Assembly: GCF_000373105.1 (NCBI RefSeq)
Contig: NZ_KB890434.1
Coordinates: forward strand, 183 to 64,182
Length of the DNA stretch: 64,000 bases
Reading direction: 5' to 3'
From: Neolewinella persica DSM 23188
GTDB lineage: Bacteria > Bacteroidota > Bacteroidia > Chitinophagales > Saprospiraceae
Position 1 is the stretch's first letter. The number at the start of each line of letters is the position of its first letter. The position numbers and the translations under genes are program-made. Positions 19,638 through 27,314 of the stretch are shown here, one piece after another. The notes below the pieces were generated by a model. The model was not told the DNA's origin and searched no databases. It saw nothing but the letters and a program-made list of their open reading frames with translations.

Positions 19638-20096
19638 TTATCCAACGGCATCTAAATGCCACTCAGCCAGCTTCCATTCCTTATCGTCATCAATTCGATA
19701 GTCAAACGGGTGGGTATAGTTTTCGTCCTTCAGAATGCCCGAAAGCTTAACATGAATCTCTTCAGGGGAATATACCCGCCAAATTAATTCTGCCGTATTA
19801 TTCCAAAAGATTCGGGCTAAAAACAAACCATTCGGTTTCTTCTTACTAGGACCAATCACGAGGTTGTGGTATTCGTCTTCAATCTTGTCTAAAACTTTAA
19901 TCTCCTTGTCAGTAGGTAGCTTCGCTGCATTAGTATTTTGTAAGTCAAATAAGATAGATAAATGCCAGCGGAAAACTTCCTTAGAATTGAAGCCTACAAG
20001 GCTGGTGTTTATTGACGCAATTCCTAAAAATTGATCTTGTATAAATTCAACCCCAGTGTAGGCTTCTTCAGGTAAGATTACTCGAAGTTTTCTCAT
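19638..20096 (-). CDS. DUF695-like small protein
   Basis: 152 residues, soluble, with no signal peptide. The C-terminal half (EDEYHNLVIGPSKKK, then PFDYRIDDDKEWKLAEW) resembles the DUF695 family, in which an FdYr.e.D.eW motif ends the domain. The function of DUF695 is unknown. The gene is A+T-rich compared with its neighbours. A possible 45-codon gene (20110-20247) ends 13 bases upstream on the same strand. Confidence 0.6.
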   Translation of the reverse strand: MRKLRVILPEEAYTGVEFIQDQFLGIASINTSLVGFNSKEVFRWHLSILFDLQNTNAAKLPTDKEIKVLDKIEDEYHNLVIGPSKKKPNGLFLARIFWNNTAELIWRVYSPEEIHVKLSGILKDENYTHPFDYRIDDDKEWKLAEWHLDAVG

Positions 20097-20109
20097 AACA
20101 CTATGTTTT

Positions 20110-20247
20110 TTACCTAGCGTAAAGTTTTATCCAGAAGACTAGTGCTAAGGAAATGCTGTAACCCAGGGGATTTAATTGCCTCCCAACCTCCACTGCACCC
20201 GCGACCGCGCCCAAAAGAAAAAGAGCAGTATCCATTATTACTTCCAT
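20110..20247 (-). CDS. possible 45-residue membrane peptide
   Basis: The minus strand encodes MEVIMDTALFLLGAVAGAVE, a short polar turn, and a second hydrophobic stretch (SISLALVFWIKLY). AAGGGGAG lies a few bases before the ATG, a good ribosome-binding site although this phylum rarely needs one. The stop is 13 bases from the DUF695-like gene. Codons 13-18 (GAVAGA) are a copy of the 18-bp dispersed motif, so chance coding through a repeat is a real alternative. Confidence 0.35.
   Translation of the reverse strand: MEVIMDTALFLLGAVAGAVEVGRQLNPLGYSISLALVFWIKLYAR
20194..20211 (+). repeat. 18-bp dispersed motif, module A
   Basis: TGCACCCGCGACCGCGCC, one base (C for T) from consensus. It lies inside the possible small gene at 20110-20247. 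Confidence 0.75.
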
Positions 20248-20345
20248 TAACTCCCCTTCTTAATGAAAATATTAATGCCTAAATGTCCTTAATGGTTACG
20301 CTCACGTCCTTCTCCTGAGGGCCTTAATGGTTCCTCCAGCGCACC

Positions 20346-23300
20346 CTAAGGCTTCCGCACCTTAGCCCCCGGATCCGCCGGCAATATCAACGCCGGTAGC
20401 CCCATCTCCTTATACTTAGCATTAAACCCAGCCACCTCCTCGGAGATGATTTTTTGCAGGGCGACCTGATGCAGGCTCCAAACGGACCTTAAATCTGCCA
20501 AACGCACTTTAGCGCCGGCGGTAGCCGCCGGCACCGGCCCGTCAACCCGGCTCTTCAGGTTCATCAGCTCCGCGTTGAGCTGGTTGGGGAAGTTGATGAC
20601 GTCCTGGAAGGTCTTCTGGTCCGGCTGGATCAGGTTTTCTTCCCAGGCAGTAATCTGATCGATGATGGATTTTCCGGAGGCAATCAGCTCCGCAGTATCA
20701 TCAAATTCCTTCATCAGCACATTCAAACTTTCTAACTGCCCTTTCACCTTCCGCATCCGGTTGACCGAACCGTGGATGTCTTTAACGATTGCTTCGATGG
20801 GCTGAAGGATGGCCTGCTGGGCAGCATAATCTGCCGGAGTAGCCTCCAGTGTCGGATCGGCCAGGAGTTCGGCCTTCACCTCCATAGTGTCGGAGGGCGC
20901 AGTAAGCCGGACGGTGTAGGTGCCGGGCGGGACGATCCCTCCCCGGTAATCGCCAAGAATGAAAACGCCCTCAACTGCGGGCATTTGCTCCCGCCGCAAG
21001 TCCCAGTTGAAACGGTTAACACCCGCTTTGGCCGGGATGACCTGCGGGGCCGGTGGCCCGCCGGGCCAGCTTTTGAAACCCTTCTTCTTTTGGTTGGAGT
21101 AGCTGCGAAGTACCGTACCATCCGCCGCCAGTACCTCGACTTTCAGGTTACTTGTGTCCATCTCTTCCGGCAGGTAATAATCGAAGATGATGCCAGCAGC
21201 GGGATCATCACCGTTGAATTCTCCGCCACCGCCACCGGAGAGGTTGTACCGGTAAGTCGGTTTAGGCTGAAATAGGATCGGCGCATCTGACAACTTACCT
21301 TCACTTTGCTGGATGGCACTGAGGTCATCCAATACCCAGAAGGCACGACCGGAAGTAGCCACTACCAGGTCGTTATCCCGGATTGTCAGGTCAAGGATTG
21401 GGCTGACGGGAAGGTTGAGCTGGAAGGCTTCCCAGTTGAGGCCCGTGTCAAAAGAAACGTAGAGACCGCGCTCGGTACCTGCATACAGCAACCCTTTACG
21501 CAGGTGGTCTTCACGTACGACCCGAACGAAGGACTCGTCCTCGATGCCGCTCACCCGGTTCACCCACGTCTTTCCGCCGTCGGTGGTCACGTACATCCCC
21601 GGCCGGAAGTCATTGGATTTGTATGCGGTAACGGCCAGGTAAGCAGTATTCGCGTCGTGCGGAGATACCTCGATAGAATTGATGAGTACCTCGCCAATGT
21701 TGGGAGGAGTGACGTTTTCCCAACTGGTGCCCTCATTGGTCGTTCGCCACACAAGACCATCGTCGGTGCCTACCCAGATTTCCCCTGCCTGATGCGGAGA
21801 AGCGACCATATAACTGATGGTGTTGTAATTCTCTCCACCAGCACCTTCATTGGTGAAGGGGTAGCCTCCGGCTTCCTGTTTGGTGGTGTCGTTGCGGGTC
21901 AGGTCCTGGCTGATCTCTTTCCAGCTGTCTCCGCCGTCGGCGGAGCGCAGTACGACGTTACCACCGTGATAAAGGATGGAAGGGTCCTGTACCTGGGCCA
22001 CAATCGGTGCGTTCCAGTTGAACCGGTAGCGCATCTCTTTGGCCAACGTACCCAGGCCGGCTACGGGATAAGCCATGATGTCTTTTTCCGTCCCCGTCTC
22101 ATTATCGTACACCGAGATGTTGCCCTGGTAGCTGCCACCGTAGACGTAACGCGGATTTTTTGGATCGTCAAAAGCGATGAAAGCGCTTTCTCCACCAGCT
22201 GTCGAGCGCCAGTCTTTCCAGGTGATGCCGCCCCCCCGGGTGCGGGAGGAAATCTCGATGGCGGAGTTGTCTTGCTGGCCACCATAGATCTTATACGGGA
22301 ACTGTTCGTCCGTGATCACCCGGTAAAACTGGGCAGTAGGCTGGTTTTGCTGGGTACTCCAGCTGGCGCCACCGTTGAAGGAAATACATGCCCCGCCGTC
22401 GTTGGCCAGGATCATGTTCTGGTTATTGTCCGGGTTGATCCACAGGTGGTGTTGATCGCCGTGCGGGTTCGGAATGGTCCGGAAGCTTTTGCCACCGTCG
22501 ATGGATTTTAGCACGGGCGCATTAAGGACATACACGGTGTTTTCATCCTTCGGGTCGGCAAAGATTTCGATGTAGTACCAGGCCCGGGCTACGGTGACCC
22601 GGTCGCTGGAGACCTGTGACCACGTTTCTCCGGCATCGTCGGAGCGGTACACGCCACCTTTTTTACCTTCGGCTTCGATGTTGGCGAAGACCCGCTCGGG
22701 GTTGGCGGGACTGACGTCGATCGCCACTTTGCCCAGGGTGTCGGGCAGGCCTTCGGTCAGCCGTTCCCAGTTGTCGCCGCCGTCGGTAGATTTATAGAGG
22801 CCACTACCGGGACCACCACTCTTAACGGCCCAGGGAAAACGCCGGTGTTCCCACATGCCAGCGTAAAGAATGCGTGGATTGGAGGCGTCAATGCTGAGGT
22901 CGGCTGCGCCGGTGGTATTGTCGACGTAGAGGACTTTCTCCCAGCTGCCGCCTCCGTCTTTGCTGCGGTAAATTCCGCGGGTTTCACTGTCTCCGTGGAG
23001 TGCACCCTGAACGGCGACGTACACCAAATCCGGATTATTGGGGTGTACCCGGATTTCGGCGATGTGCCGGCTGTCATCCAGTCCCAAATGGGTCCAGGTT
23101 TTGCCTGCGTCGGTGGATTTGTACACGCCGTCTCCGGCGGAGGTCATGACGCCGCGCACGGCGTGCTCTCCGGTGCCGACGTAGATCACGTTGATGTCGC
23201 TGGGCGCTACGGAAATGGCGCCGATAGAACTGGTGTTGAACTGCCCGTCGGTGATGTTACGCCAGCTTTGACCGGCATCATCCGTTTGCCACACGCCACC

Positions 23301-23495
23301 GCCTACACCACCGAAGTAGTAGCGTAGTGGGTTGCCGGGAACACCAGTTGCGGCGTTACTGCGCCCGCCCCGGAAGGGGCCGATGTTGCGGAATTCCAGA
23401 CCGGCGTAAGCATCCGCAAAAGTCGGCGGTTCTTCAGGCTGAGCGGAAAGGGGGATGAAACAACAGGAAAGAAGGAGTAACAGTACTAGTCTCAT
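20346..23495 (-). CDS. secreted BNR/sortilin-like beta-propeller protein
   Basis: 1049 residues with signal peptide MRLVLLLLLSCCFIPLSAQ. Residues ~30-700 hold repeated propeller blades with Asp-box turns such as STDAGKTW, SKDGGGSWEK, SDDAGETW, TTDGGKTW and SADGGDSW. These fit the VPS10/sortilin-like or BNR 'glycosyl hydrolase' group widespread in this phylum. A beta-sandwich and a helical tail rich in charged residues follow. The FRNIGPFRGGRSNAATG start is typical of this group. No catalytic residues of a defined glycosidase family are obvious, so enzymatic activity is not claimed. There is no T9SS sorting domain, so a periplasmic location is likely. Confidence 0.8.
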   Translation of the reverse strand: MRLVLLLLLSCCFIPLSAQPEEPPTFADAYAGLEFRNIGPFRGGRSNAATGVPGNPLRYYFGGVGGGVWQTDDAGQSWRNITDGQFNTSSIGAISVAPSDINVIYVGTGEHAVRGVMTSAGDGVYKSTDAGKTWTHLGLDDSRHIAEIRVHPNNPDLVYVAVQGALHGDSETRGIYRSKDGGGSWEKVLYVDNTTGAADLSIDASNPRILYAGMWEHRRFPWAVKSGGPGSGLYKSTDGGDNWERLTEGLPDTLGKVAIDVSPANPERVFANIEAEGKKGGVYRSDDAGETWSQVSSDRVTVARAWYYIEIFADPKDENTVYVLNAPVLKSIDGGKSFRTIPNPHGDQHHLWINPDNNQNMILANDGGACISFNGGASWSTQQNQPTAQFYRVITDEQFPYKIYGGQQDNSAIEISSRTRGGGITWKDWRSTAGGESAFIAFDDPKNPRYVYGGSYQGNISVYDNETGTEKDIMAYPVAGLGTLAKEMRYRFNWNAPIVAQVQDPSILYHGGNVVLRSADGGDSWKEISQDLTRNDTTKQEAGGYPFTNEGAGGENYNTISYMVASPHQAGEIWVGTDDGLVWRTTNEGTSWENVTPPNIGEVLINSIEVSPHDANTAYLAVTAYKSNDFRPGMYVTTDGGKTWVNRVSGIEDESFVRVVREDHLRKGLLYAGTERGLYVSFDTGLNWEAFQLNLPVSPILDLTIRDNDLVVATSGRAFWVLDDLSAIQQSEGKLSDAPILFQPKPTYRYNLSGGGGGEFNGDDPAAGIIFDYYLPEEMDTSNLKVEVLAADGTVLRSYSNQKKKGFKSWPGGPPAPQVIPAKAGVNRFNWDLRREQMPAVEGVFILGDYRGGIVPPGTYTVRLTAPSDTMEVKAELLADPTLEATPADYAAQQAILQPIEAIVKDIHGSVNRMRKVKGQLESLNVLMKEFDDTAELIASGKSIIDQITAWEENLIQPDQKTFQDVINFPNQLNAELMNLKSRVDGPVPAATAGAKVRLADLRSVWSLHQVALQKIISEEVAGFNAKYKEMGLPALILPADPGAKVRKP

Positions 23496-23746
23496 GGCAA
23501 AGCAATTTGCTGGGAAGATAGGAAGTGAATGGGAGAATCAGAGAATGAGTGAATGTTGGCACTGCTTTGCCTAATCCTTTCCTTGCACCTGCGACCTCGC
23601 CCAATTAGTGAGTGGAAAAAAGGGAGAAGGGGCGAATACTGAACGAGCGAAGCGAGCCCCCCATGCGGCAGCCCCAACACACCAATAGCTCCAACCAACC
23701 AACTGATCCATTAGTCACTATATTTAATACGACCAACCCACTAAAG
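23496..23746. repeat. repeat-filled divergent spacer
   Basis: Holds module A at 23584-23601 and an inverted module B at 23641-23676 (GAGCGAAGCGAGC, then ATGCGGCAGCC). A frame open from 23612 reads through both into the peptidase gene, but these 45 codons encode repeat sequence and are excluded from the gene. Confidence 0.65.
23584..23601 (+). repeat. 18-bp dispersed motif, module A
   Basis: TGCACCTGCGACCTCGCC, a perfect consensus match, followed by CAATTAG. Confidence 0.85.
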
Positions 23747-25996
23747 ATGATACGATTTCACCTACCCCTTTTTCTATTGTTTACCCTCAGCCTGAACCTG
23801 GCCGGACAGCAACTGACTACGGCCGACTACGAAAAAGCAACCGCCTTTCTTCGGGAAAACGTCAACAACAAAAAGCTGTTCAATGCGTACGTAGAACCGC
23901 ATTGGTTTGCCGACAGCACCGGCCTCTGGTTTGAAACAAACGGACCGGGCGAAAAACGGTTCCGCAAAATCAGCCTGGCCGACGGTGCTGCTGAAGACCT
24001 GTTCAATCACGGGGAGCTGGCCCGCTTACTCAGCGACTCCCTGGGGAAAACAGTGGGTGCTGACACCCTGCCCCTGAAGGCCATTGAATACCAAACGGAC
24101 AGCAAGATCAACTTCCAGGCGGAGGAGCGGAAGTTTACCTACGACCCTACCAACGGCACTTTAGCAACAACACCGGAGGAAGAACCCTCGGCTCTAACCC
24201 CCGGCACTTCACCCGACAAAAGCCGGTTCGCCCACGTGAAAGACCATAATCTCTACCTCACTACAATTGCCGACAGCAGCGAACAGCAACTCACCACCGA
24301 CGGCCGCGAGTTGCTGGAATATGCGACCTACTATGGATGGGGCGACATCATGGAAGGAGAGAACGGAAAACGCCCCGAACACTTCTACGTTAATTGGTCG
24401 GAAAATGGCAAATGGCTGCAAGCCAATTTGGTCGATATGCGGAGCGCTAATAAAATGTACCTGCTGGACTGGAGCGTCGATACCCTCTACCGGCCCCGCC
24501 TGCTGTCCTACTACCGTGGCTCGCCGGGCGACACCGGGATGGTGTACGTGAACCCGGTGTTTTTTAACGTAGCAACGGGCAAATCCGTCCGCCCCTCGCT
24601 GCCCCGAGGTACCCACATTAATAATACCTATGGGGAATGGTCCAAGCACCCTGACCAGTTTTACCTGATATGGACGAAACGCGGCTACCAGGAAATGGCG
24701 ATCTTTCGCTTCGACCTGGCAAAGGAACAACTGGATACCCTCCTTGTGGAAACCAGCGTTACTAACATCGACGACTTCCGTTACTGGCTGGCGGAAGACA
24801 GCGACCGGATATTCTTCCTCTCCGAGCGTTCCGGGTGGCGACAGCTCTACGCCCTAAATCTGAAGACCAAAGCGATTACCGCACTGACCAGGGGGGGCTA
24901 CTACCTCAACGACATCAAGCAAATTGACGAGGATAGTCAGACAATTTACTTCACTGCTTCCGGAAAAGAAGCCAGGCGTAACCCTTACTTCCAACACCTT
25001 TACCGCATTTCATTTGACGGAAGCGACCTGCGCTTACTGACGCCGGAAGACCGCCACCACGAAGTCAGTCTTTCGCCCGATGGGAATTATTTTGTTGATA
25101 ATTTTTCAACGATCACAACGCCAACTATTACTGTGCTGCGCTCCACTGCAGACGGGAGCATCGTGACGGAGTTAGCTACAGCTAGCGTCGTGGGCGTTCC
25201 GGGCTGGGTCGGCCCCGAAGTATTTACCGCTCTGGCGGACGATGGGAAAACGACAATTTATGGTCAGGCGTGGAAGCCCCGTAATTTCGACCCCGCCAAA
25301 AAGTATCCGGTCATCGACGCAAGCTATACCGGGCCGCATACCCAGTTGTTCCAAACGCGTTTCGACCGCACATTCGGCCATCAGGCCTATGCGGAGATGG
25401 GTTTCGTAGTAGTGATGGTCGACGGACGGGGATCCTCTGGACGTTCAAAGGCCTTTCATGACTACAGCTACAAAAATTTGGGTGGTGGCCTGACGGATCA
25501 CGTTACGGCCATCCGCCAGTTTGGGCGTAAAAACCCTTGGGTAGATACTACGCGGGTAGGCATTTACGGCCACTCTGCCGGTGGTTACGACGCAGGGCGG
25601 GGACTGCTGGCTTATCCGGAGTTTTATAAAGTCGGGGTGGCGAGTTCGGCCGACCACGACCACCGCATGGAGAAAGCCTGGTGGCCGGAGATGTATATGG
25701 GTTGGCCGGTTGATGAGGCGTATGAGGAGCAGTCAAACATCACGATGGCCCCTAACTTGCGCGGCAAACTCCTGATTACCCACGGGGGCATCGATGAGAA
25801 CGTGAACCCTTCGGCAACTTTTAAGCTGGCCGAGGCGCTGATTAAGGCCGATAAGGAATTCGATATGCTCATCCTGCCCAGCCAACGGCACGGATACCAG
25901 GGGACGGCCTCGAAATACTTTGCCAAGCGACGGATCAATTACTTTCTGGAGCACCTGCGCGGGGTTACGCCTACCTGGGACTTTACGTGGGAGTGA
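23747..25996 (+). CDS. dipeptidyl-peptidase IV-like serine peptidase (S9)
   Basis: 749 residues from ATG 23747, where a proper signal peptide begins (MIRFHLPLFLLFTLSLNLAG). The N-terminal DPP-IV beta-propeller (residues ~40-490) is followed by an alpha/beta-hydrolase domain. The nucleophile motif YGHSAGGYD places Ser610, HGGIDENVNP carries the acidic residue, and SQRHGYQG carries the His. This family removes dipeptides, often X-Pro, from peptides outside the cytoplasm. In the classic motif the serine is followed by YGG; here it is AGG, as in some bacterial relatives. The gene is divergent from the propeller gene. Confidence 0.88.
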   Translation: MIRFHLPLFLLFTLSLNLAGQQLTTADYEKATAFLRENVNNKKLFNAYVEPHWFADSTGLWFETNGPGEKRFRKISLADGAAEDLFNHGELARLLSDSLGKTVGADTLPLKAIEYQTDSKINFQAEERKFTYDPTNGTLATTPEEEPSALTPGTSPDKSRFAHVKDHNLYLTTIADSSEQQLTTDGRELLEYATYYGWGDIMEGENGKRPEHFYVNWSENGKWLQANLVDMRSANKMYLLDWSVDTLYRPRLLSYYRGSPGDTGMVYVNPVFFNVATGKSVRPSLPRGTHINNTYGEWSKHPDQFYLIWTKRGYQEMAIFRFDLAKEQLDTLLVETSVTNIDDFRYWLAEDSDRIFFLSERSGWRQLYALNLKTKAITALTRGGYYLNDIKQIDEDSQTIYFTASGKEARRNPYFQHLYRISFDGSDLRLLTPEDRHHEVSLSPDGNYFVDNFSTITTPTITVLRSTADGSIVTELATASVVGVPGWVGPEVFTALADDGKTTIYGQAWKPRNFDPAKKYPVIDASYTGPHTQLFQTRFDRTFGHQAYAEMGFVVVMVDGRGSSGRSKAFHDYSYKNLGGGLTDHVTAIRQFGRKNPWVDTTRVGIYGHSAGGYDAGRGLLAYPEFYKVGVASSADHDHRMEKAWWPEMYMGWPVDEAYEEQSNITMAPNLRGKLLITHGGIDENVNPSATFKLAEALIKADKEFDMLILPSQRHGYQGTASKYFAKRRINYFLEHLRGVTPTWDFTWE

Positions 25997-26008
25997 AGCT
26001 TTACTTCA

Positions 26009-26135
26009 GGCGGGGCCGCAGGTGCAGCGCAATGGGTAAGGAGCAAGGAAACAAAATGGCCTCAATGGCATACGAGCGAAGCGAGCATCTACTTGCTGTA
26101 GCCCTATCAATCTACCAAGGCCGTAGGCCGTCTAC
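26009..26135 (-). repeat. module A + module B + GTAGAC hairpin cluster
   Basis: Read on the minus strand from the ribA stop: GTAGAC-GGCC-TAC-GGCC-TT (26111-26135), then a degenerate module B (GGGCTACAGCAAGTA, GCTCGCTTCGCTCGT; 26072-26104), then a perfect 18-bp motif TGCACCTGCGGCCCCGCC (26009-26026). The TAG of the first GTAGAC is the stop codon of ribA. Confidence 0.75.
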
Positions 26136-26872
26136 TTCAGCCAATGCCCCATACTAAACTCCTTAGTATGCAGGTACCCCATATTCTCCTTCACCGGATC
26201 GATGATGATGGGTAATCTGCGGACGACCTCGACCGGTCCTTCCCCAAAGGCTTCCATCTTCTCCGGGTTATTGGTCAGCAATTGAATCTTGCTGACACCA
26301 AGATCCTGCAGCATCCCCTGAGCCACTTCGTAATGCCGGTCGTCTATCTCGAGACCCAAGTGGAGGTTAGCTTCGATGGTGTCCAGCCCTTGGTCTTGCA
26401 ATTGGTAGGCTTTCAGCTTGTTGATGATGCCGATGCCCCTGCCTTCCTGACGGAGATAAATCACGATCCCTTTGCCAGCGGAAGCAATGCGCATCGCGCG
26501 GTTGAGTTGTTCGCCACAATCACATCGTTTGGAACCAAACAGATCTCCGGTGATGCATTCGGAATGAATGCGGACAATGACTTCACTTTCCGGATCCATG
26601 TCAGGATGAACCAGCGCGATGTGGGGTGCGTAAGCTTCGGGATCATCAGAATAGGCGATCATCCGGAAATTACCGTAGGGTGTTGGGATCAGTGCTTCGG
26701 CGCGTCGGTGCGCCGCGCTGGCCAATGTGGAAGGAAGCAGGATGGGGTCGCCGTGTTCGACCATGAAGGGATATTCAAGTTGCTGAAAGCAGGTTGCTGC
26801 AATTGGAACACCCGAAGGGGCCAGCGGTTGCGTAGAATCGATTTTATGCGAAGCGGTGACGTTAGAAGACAT
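26132..26872 (-). CDS. ribA: GTP cyclohydrolase II
   Basis: 246 residues. It catalyses the first committed step of riboflavin synthesis (GTP to 2,5-diamino-6-ribosylamino-pyrimidinone phosphate, formate and pyrophosphate). RIHSECITGDLFGSKRCDCG carries the three Zn-binding cysteines, QEGRGIGIINK the catalytic region, and LLTNNPEKM the C-terminal signature. It is the stand-alone form: the DHBP-synthase half found in RibBA fusions is absent. The first ~45 residues are an unconserved extension, so a later start is possible. No FMN riboswitch was recognised in the 430 bases upstream. Confidence 0.93.
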   Translation of the reverse strand: MSSNVTASHKIDSTQPLAPSGVPIAATCFQQLEYPFMVEHGDPILLPSTLASAAHRRAEALIPTPYGNFRMIAYSDDPEAYAPHIALVHPDMDPESEVIVRIHSECITGDLFGSKRCDCGEQLNRAMRIASAGKGIVIYLRQEGRGIGIINKLKAYQLQDQGLDTIEANLHLGLEIDDRHYEVAQGMLQDLGVSKIQLLTNNPEKMEAFGEGPVEVVRRLPIIIDPVKENMGYLHTKEFSMGHWLK

Positions 26873-26938
26873 TCCTGGGCCAGTTGCCGGCTTCCATTAG
26901 GATAAGGGAAACACCGTTGATCGTTTTACCTGATTAAG

Positions 26939-26959
26939 CAAAAAGGTGCTCTGCACCTT
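26939..26959 (-). terminator. small hairpin with T run upstream of ribA
   Basis: On the minus strand AAGGTGC-AGA-GCACCTT is followed by TTT. It lies about 70 bases before the ribA start, so it would stop transcripts arriving from the metalloprotease gene or act as an attenuator. Confidence 0.35.
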
Positions 26960-27092
26960 GGAGACGTTCGGTAAGGCCACCAGCTTGCCAGCATTGCCCG
27001 TAGCCGAATTGTACCACCGTTGGTCTTGGAAGAAGTGTAACCGCCTGATAGGAAAATATCCGTGAATGGGCTGGCGATTAACAACCTTTCAT

Positions 27093-27110
27093 TGCACCCG
27101 CGCCCGCGCC
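27093..27110 (+). repeat. 18-bp dispersed motif, module A
   Basis: TGCACCCGCGCCCGCGCC, two bases from consensus, followed by AAAAAAG. Confidence 0.65.
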
Positions 27111-27127
27111 AAAAAAGACCCGGCGGT

Positions 27128-27177
27128 AAAATAATACTGCCGGCACTGGATCATCCAGCACCGGCAGTTATTATTTA
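27128..27177 (-). terminator. long hairpin after the DUF5117 metalloprotease gene
   Basis: ACTGCCGGTGCTGGA and TCCAGTGCCGGCAGT pair with one mismatch around a 3-base loop. A+T-rich flanks extend the stem and give TATTATTTTA after it on the minus strand. It lies 140 bases past the stop at 27315. Confidence 0.6.
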
Positions 27178-27220
27178 TCAGGAGGGTAAGCGGAGATCAA
27201 GGAGTGCATAAGGTTTGTAA

Positions 27221-27314
27221 CCCTGCAACCCTTGCAACAGGAGCGAAGCGACGCTGCACCCCCTGCAACCGGAGCGAAGCGACCCTGCACCCCCTGCAAC
27301 CGGAGCGAAGCGAC
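27221..27314. repeat. 31-bp tandem repeat, three copies
   Basis: GAGCGAAGCGAC recurs at 27241, 27272 and 27303, a spacing of exactly 31 bp, separated by CTGCACCCCCTGCAACCG. The array touches the stop codon (27315-27317) of the minus-strand metalloprotease gene. Confidence 0.85.

Larger units (their letters stand above)
26873..27314. other. 442-bp spacer with terminators and tandem repeats
   Basis: No gene. On the minus strand it carries a small terminator-like hairpin (26939-26959) and a larger one (27128-27177). It also holds the 18-bp motif at 27093-27110 and a 31-bp tandem repeat ending at the stop codon of the metalloprotease gene. Confidence 0.6.

Noticed and set aside
21306-22511. 401-codon open frame on the plus strand
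   Set aside because: It is antisense to the BNR-propeller gene, shows no domain or signal, and reflects G+C-rich codon use of that gene.
23612-23746. N-terminal extension of the DPP-IV-like peptidase
   Set aside because: These 45 codons translate module B repeat sequence, and a normal signal peptide starts at ATG 23747.
26873-27200. FMN riboswitch upstream of ribA
   Set aside because: None of the conserved RFN core segments was recognisable; only small hairpins are present.
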